NCBI RefSeq assembly: GCF_016735595.1
Contig: NZ_JAERRB010000020.1
Span: 37,923-101,922, forward strand
Reading direction: 5' to 3'
Length of the DNA stretch: 64,000 nt
Source: Chryseolinea lacunae
GTDB lineage: Bacteria; Bacteroidota; Bacteroidia; Cytophagales; Cyclobacteriaceae
Shown piece after piece: positions 10,100 to 18,690 of this stretch. The notes under the pieces are model-generated. The model searched no databases. It had not been told where the DNA came from and was given only the letters and a program-made list of their open reading frames with translations. Made by a program: the position numbers and the translations under genes. The stretch's first letter is position 1; each line of letters opens with the position of its first letter.

Positions 10100-11737
10100 T
10101 TAGTTGACAACGGCTGCCATCGGCAGTTCAATCTCAAAGGCCGAATATTCACCCGGCACAGCGGTGGCCGAAATGTGCCCGTGGTGCAGCTCAACAATCC
10201 GTTTGCATATAGACAACCCGATGCCGGTGCCCGGAAACTGATCGCGCGTGTGCAGCCTTTCAAACAGACCAAAAATCCGATCCTTATATTGAGGCTCAAA
10301 GCCGATGCCATTGTCTTTCACCAGGAATACAAATTTTTCATCCGTTTGACTCACCGAAATTTGAATGTGGGGCACAACCTCCTTCTTGGAATATTTCAAT
10401 GCGTTCGATATCAAATTACTGAACAACTGCCGCAGGCGCAGGGCATGGCCGTTCACCAGGGGCAACGGCCCGATGTCGAACAATGCGCGCTTTTCCTGGA
10501 TGGTTATTTCAAAGTCTTTCAGAATATCCTGCACCGTCACATTCAGGTCAACCGGGTTAAAGTCCAGCTTTTGCTGGTGCAGTTGGGAATAGTTGAGCAG
10601 GTCTGTGATGAGCTCCTTCATGCGCGACACCGCGTTGGTCATGTTCTTCAGCATGTTCAGCCCACTGGCGTCGAACTTGTCGTGATATTTTGTTTTGAGG
10701 GCGTCGGCATAGAAGAAAAGTTTTCGCAGCGGTTCCTGCAGATCGTGTGTGGCCAGGTGCGCAAATTGTTCCAGCTCGTAGTTGCTTCGGTTCAGTTCCA
10801 CAATTTTGGTTTGAAGTTCCTGCTGGTTCTCAAAAAGTTTTTCCTGCACCTCCTTCAGGTCCATGTTGTCTTTCAGCGTCTTCTCGGCCAGCCTGTGCGC
10901 GTCAATGTCGACCATAAACCCCATCCATTTCACCTGGGCGTCCTTTTCATTTTTCAAGGGCAAGGCCGTGATCATGTGCCACACAAAATTGCCCGAGCCT
11001 TTTTCTTTCAACCGATACTGACCCTTCAACGGCGTGGCCTTTTGAAGCGCAGCGGTCACCGCCCGGTTAAACGTGGCGTAGTCATCGGGATGAACGATGT
11101 TTTGCCAGGCCGCAGCCGTAATTTCTTTTGGCGGGATTCCCAGAAATTGTTCAATCCATTTGTTACTGTAGGTCAACTGTCCGCGGTTGTTGAGCGTGAA
11201 CATCATCAGGGGCAACGAATCGGTCAGGGTTCGGTAGTCGTCTTCGCTGTCGCGAATTTTATCGGCAAATTCCTGCAACAGCAGGTTCTTTCTTCGCAGT
11301 TCGTCGTAGGGCGAAATGGCTGGCTCGTTTTTAAAATAGTCTGCATAAGAATCAATCTTGCCGGGCGTGAACGTGCCCGAAAAATTGAGCAGGTGTTTCA
11401 TCATGATCTGAATTCCCTTGGGGGTCTTGATCACTTCAATGTTGCCCACCAGGCGTTTTGCATAGTTAAGGGCTTCCTGGCATTTCAAACTAAAGTCTAT
11501 AGAGTCTTCAATGCGTGCCACCAGATATTTTCGTGTGGCCGTGCCGTCTATTCCCAGTTTCAAAGAAGCACCTTCGCCATGTTCAATGGCACAGCGGGCA
11601 ATCTCCGATATGGCGGTGGCAATGGAGGTTTGGATGATTAATGAAAAACCCGTTAGCTCACACACCTTCATCACCCGCTTGTGCGCGAGAATCAGATCCA
11701 TATCATTTTCCAGACTTACAGACACGATTTCCTTCAT
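10100..11737 (-). CDS. PAS-domain sensor histidine kinase with N-terminal RsbT-like domain
   Basis: 545 residues, soluble. Domains in order: an N-terminal GHKL-like domain (1-125) resembling RsbT/RsbW, a PAS domain (about 168-283, with the PAC-type WMGFMVDID end), a coiled coil (285-322), HisKA with phospho-acceptor H331 in LATHDLQEPLRKL, and HATPase_c with the N box SNLISNALKYS, DNGIGF and GTGIGLSI. In the N-terminal domain the N-box Asn of RsbT (SELARN) is replaced by Cys (SEIARC, position 49) and the G1 box DEGPGI is eroded to EDSIDF, so that part is probably not an ATPase but a docking module. The gene begins one base after the phosphatase stop and is followed by the receiver. Inference: it reads the state of the RsbR/S/T complex and phosphorylates the receiver. 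Confidence 0.88.
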   Translation of the reverse strand: MKEIVSVSLENDMDLILAHKRVMKVCELTGFSLIIQTSIATAISEIARCAIEHGEGASLKLGIDGTATRKYLVARIEDSIDFSLKCQEALNYAKRLVGNIEVIKTPKGIQIMMKHLLNFSGTFTPGKIDSYADYFKNEPAISPYDELRRKNLLLQEFADKIRDSEDDYRTLTDSLPLMMFTLNNRGQLTYSNKWIEQFLGIPPKEITAAAWQNIVHPDDYATFNRAVTAALQKATPLKGQYRLKEKGSGNFVWHMITALPLKNEKDAQVKWMGFMVDIDAHRLAEKTLKDNMDLKEVQEKLFENQQELQTKIVELNRSNYELEQFAHLATHDLQEPLRKLFFYADALKTKYHDKFDASGLNMLKNMTNAVSRMKELITDLLNYSQLHQQKLDFNPVDLNVTVQDILKDFEITIQEKRALFDIGPLPLVNGHALRLRQLFSNLISNALKYSKKEVVPHIQISVSQTDEKFVFLVKDNGIGFEPQYKDRIFGLFERLHTRDQFPGTGIGLSICKRIVELHHGHISATAVPGEYSAFEIELPMAAVVN

Positions 11738-11738
11738 A

Positions 11739-12758
11739 TCAATTCACTTTAACAATCAATACCGACGCATCGTCGGTTCCCCGCACATGATCTTTATAGA
11801 TGCAAGCCGCCAGTATGATGCTGTCATACCGAAAAACGGAGGGAAAGCGGCCGATATCCCAACGCGTGTTTATTCCATCCGAGCACATAATCACATGCTG
11901 GTTCCGCTCCACAGGATACACCGAACTGTTCATGGAGTTTGGAATATTAAGTCCAAGCGTGCCATTATACGGCATATAGTTTTTGTATTGAATACCACTA
12001 AAGACGCGCGTAAGAATATTCCCGACACCACAAAATTTCCAGGTTCCTGCTTGTTTGTCGCACAGCGCAATGGTGGCCACAAGCCCACGGGTTTTTCTCA
12101 CGTAGTCATGAATATTTTTCAGTATCACCACCGGGTCGTTCTCCGGGCTTTGCAAAAAATATTCAATCGCCTTGTCAACGGCAGTCTTGGCGTGCGGGCC
12201 GTGCCCCAGACCGTCCCCAAAAAACATGCGATAGTGTGTTGGGGTTTCCTGAATGCAATAGCCGTCTCCGCATTCTGTTTCGCGTGGTTTATTAACCATG
12301 AGCGCCCGCGAAGAAAATTCAAAACCGGGGCTGTTCATGGCCTTTGTCTGTGTTTGTGTCGACACCATTGCATACACAATCGTGCCCCACCCGGGAGTTG
12401 AATACAGCGCTGTGGTGGTGCTGAGGCGCTCAATGGCTCCCAGTCCCTGCCCTAGCGTTGACGACGTGGAGTAGCCGTCTTTTTTCATCTTCAGTGTGTC
12501 GGCCATTCCTTCACCCCGGTCCAGACAAAGTATTTCAAACACAGAATCACTCTCCCCCACATCAAAGGTCCGGAAGAGCAGGTCCCCGCTTCCCGCGTAC
12601 TTGATCAGGTTAGACGTGAGCTCCGACACAATGATATCTATTTCACCAACCTGCTTTTGACTGAAGTGTCGCTTCAGATTTCCGTGGTGAATTTCCCGTT
12701 TAATGTAAGACACATAGCTTCGCTCTTCAATGCGATAGCTGCTAAAGGGCTTAACCAT
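11739..12758 (-). CDS. ATP-binding SpoIIE/PP2C-type phosphatase (RsbX/RsbU-like)
   Basis: 339 residues. Residues 1-135 form an RsbW/RsbT-like GHKL ATPase domain with an intact N box (SELTSN50), G1 box (D80RGEG) and G2 (GQGLGAIE). Residues 145-339 are a PP2C/SpoIIE phosphatase core: GDGYC (164-168), GDGLGHG (181-187), CSDGI and the final DDASVLIV. The start ATG lies inside the last codons of rsbT (8-base overlap), so translation is coupled. In Gram-positive modules RsbX is a bare phosphatase that resets RsbS and RsbR; fusion to a GHKL domain is the variant seen in many other phyla. Inference: it dephosphorylates the STAS proteins encoded upstream, controlled by nucleotide or partner binding. 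Confidence 0.88.
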   Translation of the reverse strand: MVKPFSSYRIEERSYVSYIKREIHHGNLKRHFSQKQVGEIDIIVSELTSNLIKYAGSGDLLFRTFDVGESDSVFEILCLDRGEGMADTLKMKKDGYSTSSTLGQGLGAIERLSTTTALYSTPGWGTIVYAMVSTQTQTKAMNSPGFEFSSRALMVNKPRETECGDGYCIQETPTHYRMFFGDGLGHGPHAKTAVDKAIEYFLQSPENDPVVILKNIHDYVRKTRGLVATIALCDKQAGTWKFCGVGNILTRVFSGIQYKNYMPYNGTLGLNIPNSMNSSVYPVERNQHVIMCSDGINTRWDIGRFPSVFRYDSIILAACIYKDHVRGTDDASVLIVKVN

Positions 12759-13137
12759 TTTTCCATTTTATTATCGTGACGGTTGTCCCTTTTCCAATTT
12801 CTGTTTCTATGTTGAACTCGCTCACCAACCGTCGTGTGCCCGGAAGTCCAAGCCCCAGGCTCTTGCCCGTTGAATAGCCGTCTTTCATCGCCAGCGCAAT
12901 GTCGGGAATGCCCGGCCCTTCATCTTTGAACACTAGACGTATTCCGTTCTCGCGCCCCTTGCTGATCACTTCAATCAACACCTTGCCGCCCTTGGCATAC
13001 TTCAACATATTTCGGGCGAGCTCGCTTGCTGCGGTGATAAGCTTTGTCTGGTTCACCAAACCCATACCCATCTTCGCGGCAGTCTCCTTTATCCGGTTGC
13101 GGAATGGAATCACATCGATTTCGCGCACCACGGTCAT
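12751..13137 (-). CDS. rsbT: RsbT-type serine/threonine kinase (switch protein)
   Basis: 128 residues of GHKL kinase matching the RsbT family throughout: N box SELARN (N43), G1 DEGPGI (72-77), G2 GLGLPGTRRLV (95-105). In-frame ATGs exist at 13164 and 13161, but the ATG at 13137 is preceded by AAGGAG, gives an N-terminus aligning with known RsbT (TVVREIDVIPFRNRIKETA) and avoids overlap with rsbS, so it was chosen. In the known system RsbT is held by the RsbR/RsbS stressosome, phosphorylates both under stress, is released and activates an output. Its usual target, the phosphatase RsbU, is here replaced by the downstream GHKL-phosphatase or the kinase (inference). Confidence 0.93.
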   Translation of the reverse strand: MTVVREIDVIPFRNRIKETAAKMGMGLVNQTKLITAASELARNMLKYAKGGKVLIEVISKGRENGIRLVFKDEGPGIPDIALAMKDGYSTGKSLGLGLPGTRRLVSEFNIETEIGKGTTVTIIKWKNG

Positions 13138-13144
13138 GGACTCC

Positions 13145-13546
13145 TTATTCAGTGTCACCATCATCCTCAGGTATAAAGCCCGTCTCCTTAAGGTTGATTT
13201 TACCTTGCAACAGGCTCATTCCTTTCTCCACATTAAGCGCACTATACACGCCCGTTAGCGGAAGGCCGAGTTCTATGAGGGTGATGGCCACCGCGGGCTG
13301 CATACCCACAACCACAGTCTCGGCGTCCAATATTTTTGACATGGTGGCAATGTTGCCGATTATTCTTCCCATGAAAGAATCGATAATGCTCACCGCCGAT
13401 ATGTCGATGAGCACACCCTGGGCTCCTGTCTTGTTTATCATCTGAACAAGATCGGCTTCCAATGCTTCGGCCAAACGATCATACAGATCGACTTGAATCG
13501 TCACCAGAAGAAGCTTGCCCATCTTTAGGATTGGAATTTTCTCCAT
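13145..13546 (-). CDS. rsbS: RsbS-type STAS-domain antagonist
   Basis: 133 residues, a single STAS domain plus a short acidic tail. The phosphorylatable serine is S57 in DISAVSIIDSFMG, equivalent to Ser59 of Bacillus RsbS, and the signature GMQPAVAITLIELGL is almost identical to the GIQPAVAVTLIELGI of that protein. It forms the scaffold of the stressosome together with RsbR and sequesters RsbT. It starts five bases after rsbR and is followed seven bases later by rsbT, the canonical R-S-T order. Confidence 0.94.
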   Translation of the reverse strand: MEKIPILKMGKLLLVTIQVDLYDRLAEALEADLVQMINKTGAQGVLIDISAVSIIDSFMGRIIGNIATMSKILDAETVVVGMQPAVAITLIELGLPLTGVYSALNVEKGMSLLQGKINLKETGFIPEDDGDTE

Positions 13547-13551
13547 ATGCG

Positions 13552-14418
13552 TTACTCAACTATCAGTGGGTTCTTCTGCTTTCGTGTCACCTGAAGCTGC
13601 AAAATGCCGAACGCAGTTTTCAACGCGCTGGCCAGCGATGCCTTGGTAATCACGCCGCTCAGGTCAATGCCCAGGTGAACAACGGTCTGCGCAATCTCAG
13701 GCCGGATGCCGCTGATAATACACTCGGCGCCCATGAGACGTGTAGCGCTCACCGTCTTAATCAGATGCTGCGCCACCAGTGAATCAACCGCCGGCACACC
13801 CGAAATATCCAGGATAGCAATGCTGCTCCCGGTCTCCACAATTTTTTGCAACAGGTTTTCCATCACCACCTGGGTGCGGGCACTGTCCAACGTGCCGATA
13901 ATCGGCAAGGCCAGAATGCCATCCCATATCTGTATCACAGGCGTCGATATTTCGGTGATTTCGTCGGTTTGCCGCAATATCACCTCTTCACGTCCTTTGA
14001 TAAACGTTTCAAACGTGGCTACGCCAAAGAAATCAATCAGCTTGTTAACCTTCAGCGATTGATCGTATAACACCTGTGGATCTCTGATTTCCTGTTGAAG
14101 AAGAACAAGCAACGCTTGCTTGAGGCTGAACACAAAAATTCCCGTCTCACGCGAAGTATAACCCTGCTTCGCGCGCGATATAGAGATACCGTTAAGAATA
14201 TCGGTCACAGAATCAAAATCAGGGCTATCCGGAGTGTCTATGTTTTCATCCTTCAAATTGTCTACTAAGGCCGTAACAAGATCCTCCGATTGCATCCTCA
14301 GTTCGTCGTTGTTCATCAAATCTTCTCGCAACGTTTCATCTGTCAACTGGAAATTCATCCACATATCTAGAATCTTTTTCTTCTGCTTTTGAAGAATCTT
14401 TATGGTTTCATTTTTCAT
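13552..14418 (-). CDS. rsbR: RsbR-type stressosome sensor (RsbRD-like N-domain + STAS)
   Basis: 288 residues. Residues 1-150 are an alpha-helical RsbRD/RsbR N-domain-like sensory region (MWMNFQL..., SRETGIFVFSLKQALL) and not a globin or PAS fold. Residues 158-275 are a STAS domain. The second regulatory Thr of RsbR (Thr205 in Bacillus) is kept as T245 in IRPEIAQTVVHLGIDL; the first (Thr171) is replaced by Ser in PAVDS213, still phosphorylatable. It is the first gene of the operon. The only RsbR paralogue in this window lies here, so any alternative sensors are elsewhere. The incoming signal cannot be read from the sequence. Confidence 0.92.
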   Translation of the reverse strand: MKNETIKILQKQKKKILDMWMNFQLTDETLREDLMNNDELRMQSEDLVTALVDNLKDENIDTPDSPDFDSVTDILNGISISRAKQGYTSRETGIFVFSLKQALLVLLQQEIRDPQVLYDQSLKVNKLIDFFGVATFETFIKGREEVILRQTDEITEISTPVIQIWDGILALPIIGTLDSARTQVVMENLLQKIVETGSSIAILDISGVPAVDSLVAQHLIKTVSATRLMGAECIISGIRPEIAQTVVHLGIDLSGVITKASLASALKTAFGILQLQVTRKQKNPLIVE

Positions 14419-15172
14419 AGTGGTTGTTAGGAATTAACACAAGCTTGTAAGGTATGGATTCGAACTTGATAAACGCCACGGCACCTATCTATTTCGCCGG
14501 TTTTTTAAATAACCTGGAAAAACATTCTCCCTTTGGGGAATTTAATACACACATTTAGCGCGCTCATCTCATAGTCCACAAGCGCTCGTATTCTATATCC
14601 TTCCGGCATCAGATCACCAACAAGCTTGCTGATCGCTAAACTGCAGACATTCTCCCACGCGGCTCTAAAGAAATCTGGGATGTTTAGATTCGTAAAATGG
14701 CCGCTGGATCCATACGAATTGCAACGCCGTGGTTGTCGGAGCAAGAACACCAACGCCATCGCTATACGCCAATAAATCACTGAAACCAGTCCGTACAATC
14801 ACCAACAACATCACCTGCAAGCATAGCCGAAATGTTCTTCCGGGGCCGAAAGGCTATTCGCCTACCTGAAACTAGCCAGGGAAGTTACCATCATAGTAAA
14901 AGAAAAAATCCTTCAGCCCGAAATTCCACACTTGTCATCCCTGAAAAGCCTGACGTCAGTCATTGAATTTTATTTTCAAAGACACAAATAACAACAACGG
15001 CTTGCCAATTCAACCGTGTTCCATTATATTCATACTGGAGCCCATCGCATAACCTCGTGAAAGGATTATGTGATGGGCTTTTTGCTTCCAGCAATTTCGA
15101 ACACGCTTGCTAGGGACAAACCCTTTAAACATTAACGCAATCATCCAGTGCCCTCAAAAAAAAACAATCGTT
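14419..15172. other. 754-base intergenic region between rsbR and the lipase-like gene
   Basis: Upstream of rsbR the minus strand has a weak -7 match TACCTTAC (14454-14447). A minus-strand open frame of 97 codons (14798-14505) has no recognisable motif and no clear start, and I do not call it a gene. A strong hairpin with a T-run faces plus at 15040-15083 although no plus-strand gene precedes it, so a short untranslated transcript may end there. Confidence 0.5.
15040..15083 (+). terminator. Orphan intrinsic terminator, GCCCATC family
   Basis: A 13-bp stem with one mismatch (GCCCATCGCATAA at 15040-15052 with TTATGTGATGGGC at 15066-15078) is followed by TTTTT. No plus-strand gene lies upstream within the window's neighbouring 600 bases. 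The outer stem AGCCCATC/GATGGGCT is shared with the terminator at 27433. Confidence 0.7.
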
Positions 15173-16585
15173 ATGACCGCCACAAAAGAAATCCGCCCGG
15201 AAAACATTTCGCACGAACTGGCCGAAGCAATATCCGAAGAAATTCCCTCGGTGGTCTTGCGAAGCGTCTACAACGAAAACACAGTGCCCTCTGAAAGTGA
15301 ATGGGTAACAAAAAACACTGCCATCCTTATCTTTCACGGCATCGGAAATCAACTGCCGCTCGAAACCCTCGATCAGTTTGGTCGCGGCCTGGCAAAGGAA
15401 TATTCACTGCGCAAAGACAACGACTTGAGCCTTCACCATTGCGTGATCGTGAAAGACAAAGATTCCGACTCGCCCTGGTTCGACAACATAGTGCGCATCA
15501 AGAACAAAAATTCTCCCCATCACATCGACATCTACGAATACTACTGGGCCAACTTCACCGAAGATCAGGCCAGCTGGACCGACATCAGCAACTGGATAAA
15601 CGGCGTGGTGAAGGGCGCGAAAGGTTTCTACAAAGAGCAGGCAGCCCTGGGAAAGGAATTTAACGATCGAAGTATTTTTTTCGACAGCAAAGGCCAGTTT
15701 AATCCCACGGTATATTGGCTGGTGCTGGGTGTCTTCACAAAAATCATTCTCCTCGTAAACCTGGCCATATCGGTTTTACTGAAACTACTCTCCTACATTC
15801 CCCTGATCGGCAGCGTAGCCACAAGCATGTTGAATGCATTCCTGAAATTAGGCGCCAGCAAACTCGCCAACGTACTGGGCGACATTTGCATCTACAATGT
15901 GATCGATCCAAAATCCAAGTTCTACGAAATCCGCAGAAAAATATTGGACGGCGCAGTCGATTCGATCAAGTTCCTGATCGAAAAAAGATTGGAGTCAGAA
16001 CAATATAAAGGGCTCGAAAACAAAAGAATACCCAGAGAGTATGAATCGGTCATCATTGCGGGTCACTCCCTGGGCAGCCAGGTGTCATACGATGCCATCA
16101 ACAAAATCAACCTGTTGGTAAATCAGGAAATGATCGATGGCTATGATGCAAAGGGAAATTGCAACAACCTCGCCAAAACAGAAAGCATTAAAAAAATATC
16201 GGATCAGCTGCGGGGGTTCGTAACCTTTGGAAGCCCGCTCGACAAAATTGTTTTTTTCCTCCGCGAAAAAACACCGCCCGAACAGATCTTCCGGCAACAA
16301 TTGATCGAAGCCTACCACTGTTTCAAACAACAGCGCTGGAGCACCATAACCATTCCACCAAACCTCACACTCAGCATGTGCATTGTGCGCTACCTCGACG
16401 ACATTGGCTGGCGAAACTACTACGACAAAAAAGACTATGTGAGCGGACGATTGGACTACTACAAAAACGTCGCGAATGTGCAATGCGATTTCCCCGGCGT
16501 AAACCTATTCTCCTTCACTCACAGCAACTATTGGGAAGAGAAGCTTATGTATCGCGATTTGATTAAAACGGTCATCAATGCATAA
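15173..16585 (+). CDS. Membrane-associated alpha/beta-hydrolase (lipase-like)
   Basis: 470 residues from ATG 15173; codons back to 15107 are open but carry no better start. The N-terminal third contains an oxyanion-type loop FHGIGN (H55). The nucleophile elbow is GHS299LG in IIAGHSLGSQVSYDAI, and H450 in FSFTHSNYW is a candidate catalytic histidine. Between them lies a long hydrophobic stretch (about residues 182-225, VFTKIILLVNLAISVLLKLLSYIPLIGSVATSMLNAFL) likely to insert in or lie on the membrane. No signal peptide is seen, so it probably acts at the cytoplasmic face on lipids or esters. It is monocistronic and convergent with the ferredoxin gene. Substrate unknown. Confidence 0.7.
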   Translation: MTATKEIRPENISHELAEAISEEIPSVVLRSVYNENTVPSESEWVTKNTAILIFHGIGNQLPLETLDQFGRGLAKEYSLRKDNDLSLHHCVIVKDKDSDSPWFDNIVRIKNKNSPHHIDIYEYYWANFTEDQASWTDISNWINGVVKGAKGFYKEQAALGKEFNDRSIFFDSKGQFNPTVYWLVLGVFTKIILLVNLAISVLLKLLSYIPLIGSVATSMLNAFLKLGASKLANVLGDICIYNVIDPKSKFYEIRRKILDGAVDSIKFLIEKRLESEQYKGLENKRIPREYESVIIAGHSLGSQVSYDAINKINLLVNQEMIDGYDAKGNCNNLAKTESIKKISDQLRGFVTFGSPLDKIVFFLREKTPPEQIFRQQLIEAYHCFKQQRWSTITIPPNLTLSMCIVRYLDDIGWRNYYDKKDYVSGRLDYYKNVANVQCDFPGVNLFSFTHSNYWEEKLMYRDLIKTVINA

Positions 16586-16651
16586 GCGCAGACCAGAAGC
16601 AAAATTGTAATCGTATCTAACAAACAACGACATGCATCAAAAAACTCGTCG

Positions 16652-16927
16652 CTAGGGATGCGGCGTCAGATATCCATTAACCAAATCCACAGCCTTTTCT
16701 TCACTCACCTGAAGGTGCCATTCATTTTTGGGCATCACAGCCACGATGGGTCCCATTTTGCAACGATCGGTGCAGCCGGTTTTGATCACCTGCACGTGTG
16801 GTTTGAGGCGGCGGTGCTTCACCTCACTCTTCATTTGCTTATACAAATGTTTTCCGCCCGACTTCTTACACTTGCTTCCACAGCAAACGTAAAACACGCA
16901 CTCAGGTGATCGGGAGAAATGTTTCAT
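16652..16927 (-). CDS. Thioredoxin-like [2Fe-2S] ferredoxin
   Basis: 91 residues. The cysteines fit the (2Fe-2S) thioredoxin-like ferredoxin family: a first group in FYVCCGSKCKKSGG and a second in GCTDRCKMGP, with the typical ending MPKNEWHLQVSEEKAVDLVNGYL. Such proteins carry one [2Fe-2S] cluster and serve as small electron carriers. It lies next to ferritin on the same strand but is separated from it by an intrinsic terminator, so the two are probably transcribed separately although both concern iron. Confidence 0.85.
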   Translation of the reverse strand: MKHFSRSPECVFYVCCGSKCKKSGGKHLYKQMKSEVKHRRLKPHVQVIKTGCTDRCKMGPIVAVMPKNEWHLQVSEEKAVDLVNGYLTPHP

Positions 16928-16989
16928 CCTTTCGTTGATTTAGAAACGCAAGGTAACGATTTAACCTCACTTCAATCCGGAAGCGGCAT

Positions 16990-17027
16990 AAAACAGAAAG
17001 GCTGTCCATAACCATGAACAGCCTTTC
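16990..17027 (-). terminator. Intrinsic terminator after ferritin gene
   Basis: A 10-bp perfect stem GAAAGGCTGT (16996-17005) with ACAGCCTTTC (17018-17027), followed on the minus strand by a T-rich run (CTGTTTTATG). It ends the ferritin transcript 23 bases after its stop and separates it from the ferredoxin gene. Confidence 0.8.
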
Positions 17028-17049
17028 ATAATTTTCAGAATGTCTGGGA

Positions 17050-17574
17050 TCAGTCCTTTTTCAGATCGTGGATCTGGCGGTCGATGTCGAAGATAGCATC
17101 CTTCGCGTTCATCTGATCGAAAATCTCGATGCAGCGGCGGGCCTGCTTTTCTTCTTCATATTGTTCGTCGAGATACCACTGCAGGAACCGTGCGGTCTGA
17201 TAGTCGCGCGCTTTCTGGCAATGCTCGGTCATCTTGTTGAAGTTCTCGGTGATCTGGATCTCCTGGTCCAGCGCCAACAGCAGCACCGAACGGAGGTCGG
17301 TGAAGTTGCGTTCAACGTTACCAACTTCGGGCGACACAGCCAGCGCACCGGCATGTGTGATGTAATGAAAAATCTTCATCATGTGCTCGCGCTCTTCATC
17401 GGCCTGCTTTCTAAAATATTCGCCGGTTCCGCGAAGACCCTGGGCATAGCACCAGGCCGACATCGAGAGATACAAGGCAGACGAGTGTGCTTCCACAGCC
17501 ATCTGTTGATTGAGAATGCCGAGAACACTCTCCTGAAGAGAAGTTTTCTGACGAAGTATAGAGGTTGAGTTCAT
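17050..17574 (-). CDS. ftnA: Ferritin
   Basis: 174 residues, the normal length for bacterial non-heme ferritin, in which 24 subunits store iron as ferric mineral in the cytoplasm. Ferroxidase-site residues are recognisable: E28 (MAVEAHSSALYL), E61 and H64 (DEEREHMMKIFHY), with Glu/Gln residues in DQEIQITENF and the YLDEQYEEEKQ helix. The frame is open back to 17655, but the ATG at 17574 gives the family N-terminus and lies 46 bases downstream of a good -7 box. Confidence 0.92.
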   Translation of the reverse strand: MNSTSILRQKTSLQESVLGILNQQMAVEAHSSALYLSMSAWCYAQGLRGTGEYFRKQADEEREHMMKIFHYITHAGALAVSPEVGNVERNFTDLRSVLLLALDQEIQITENFNKMTEHCQKARDYQTARFLQWYLDEQYEEEKQARRCIEIFDQMNAKDAIFDIDRQIHDLKKD

Positions 17575-17619
17575 GTTCGGATTTTGGTTGATCAATAGAA
17601 AAGGATATTCCTTCCTCAA

Positions 17620-17651
17620 CAAAGATATTTCGAAGGCACACAACCTCCCAA
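17620..17651 (-). promoter_or_regulatory. Bacteroidota-type promoter of ferritin gene
   Basis: On the minus strand TTG (17651-17649) is followed after 21 bases by TATCTTTG (17627-17620), a full match to TAnnTTTG. Transcription would begin around 17613, giving a leader of about 40 bases. Confidence 0.5.
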
Positions 17652-17686
17652 CCAAAATGGATTAACGATAGTAATTTAGAAGAAGT

Positions 17687-18091
17687 CTAGTTCAACTCAG
17701 ACAACTCCAGTGTAGACTGGGGGAAGATGGCACAGCGGACAAGAAGGTCCTGCAGCTTCAGCTCATACATCATCTGACCGTAGAGTGTTCTCAACCGGGC
17801 AAAGTCACGGAGGCTAACCACCACTGCGCTACCCCGGCCCGAAAGCGGCACGCTCACGCTGTCGCAAGCATTGGAAAGGTTAGAGAGCAGCGCTTCAATG
17901 TCGGTTCCCACCATGGACGAATAGGTGAGCATGAACTCGCAGGTAGATTGCTTAATAGCCTGATCGTCAATCACTAACGTGAAAGAATTTCCGGCATGGG
18001 TAAGCGAAAGCGGAAGAACTTCGGTAAGAATGTGTTCCAAGCTGGTCCAATTTTGATGCTCAAAAATACACCCGGATTTGGTTGATACCAA
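17687..18091 (-). CDS. Hypothetical protein
   Basis: 134 residues, not recognised. No signal peptide or membrane span. The composition is that of a normal globular protein, with alternating hydrophobic segments (FTLVIDDQ, SAVVVSLRDFARLRTLYGQMMYELKLQDLLVRC). It is divergent from the lipoprotein gene at 18169 with 77 bases between the starts, so the two could share a control region. It ends about 35 bases upstream of the proposed ferritin promoter. Confidence 0.6.
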   Translation of the reverse strand: MVSTKSGCIFEHQNWTSLEHILTEVLPLSLTHAGNSFTLVIDDQAIKQSTCEFMLTYSSMVGTDIEALLSNLSNACDSVSVPLSGRGSAVVVSLRDFARLRTLYGQMMYELKLQDLLVRCAIFPQSTLELSELN

Positions 18092-18168
18092 GGCTAATTA
18101 GAAAAATTCTAAATAATACGTATTTTCCTGTAGGCGACCCGGGCACACCCTACCCACCCCAAAACGGC

Positions 18169-18690
18169 ATGAGAACCCTGATCATACTTACGCTAATTCC
18201 TGTATTGCTTTTGACAGGCTGTGCAGATAACGACCGGGCACTAACCGGCACGTGGAGATTTGTGGCCGATCAACAGATCGACAGCCAGGGAAATGTGCTA
18301 ATGGAGGACCTCAACGTCGATGGCCTTCTGATCTACACACCCGACGGCAACATGAGCGTTCAACTCCTGTGGCATAAAAAACGCGAGCCTCTCCTCACAG
18401 ACTCGATAATGCAGCACGACGGCACGTCGACGGGCATCGGCCTGGGCGACAATTCATGGACACCCGAACAAAACCGAATTTGGATCGATACCTACGACGC
18501 TTATTTTGGCGAATACACCGTTGACTGGGAACACCGCGTGGTTACCCATACCATTACCGGAAACTTACGGCCGGAGAAAAACGCAACGGAATACAAACGA
18601 AAATTTGTGCTCCGGGGCGACACCCTGTTTCTGAAAAGTGTTGATCCCAGGCAGCAGTGGCAAGTCATGTGGTTACGGAAAATCGACTAA
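18169..18690 (+). CDS. Lipocalin-like lipoprotein
   Basis: 173 residues. The start at 18169 is fixed by a lipoprotein signal (MRTLIILTLIPVLLLTGC, lipobox LTGC); the open frame upstream to 18082 lacks one. Residues 25-173 read as a small beta-barrel of the lipocalin-like type (LTGTWRFVADQQID at the start, alternating strands, LFLKSVDPRQQWQVMWLRKID at the end). Proteins of this kind are anchored in the envelope and bind small hydrophobic molecules, but ligand and role are unknown here. Monocistronic. Confidence 0.75.
   Translation: MRTLIILTLIPVLLLTGCADNDRALTGTWRFVADQQIDSQGNVLMEDLNVDGLLIYTPDGNMSVQLLWHKKREPLLTDSIMQHDGTSTGIGLGDNSWTPEQNRIWIDTYDAYFGEYTVDWEHRVVTHTITGNLRPEKNATEYKRKFVLRGDTLFLKSVDPRQQWQVMWLRKID

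Noticed and set aside
10175..11641. Plus-strand open frame of 488 codons
   Set aside because: It is the antisense of the histidine kinase gene, which has full PAS, HisKA and HATPase motifs. The plus translation shows no domain.
14505..14798. Possible small gene of 97 codons upstream of rsbR
   Set aside because: No ribosome-binding site, no motif, and its start lies in sequence with no promoter match. Left as unassigned DNA.
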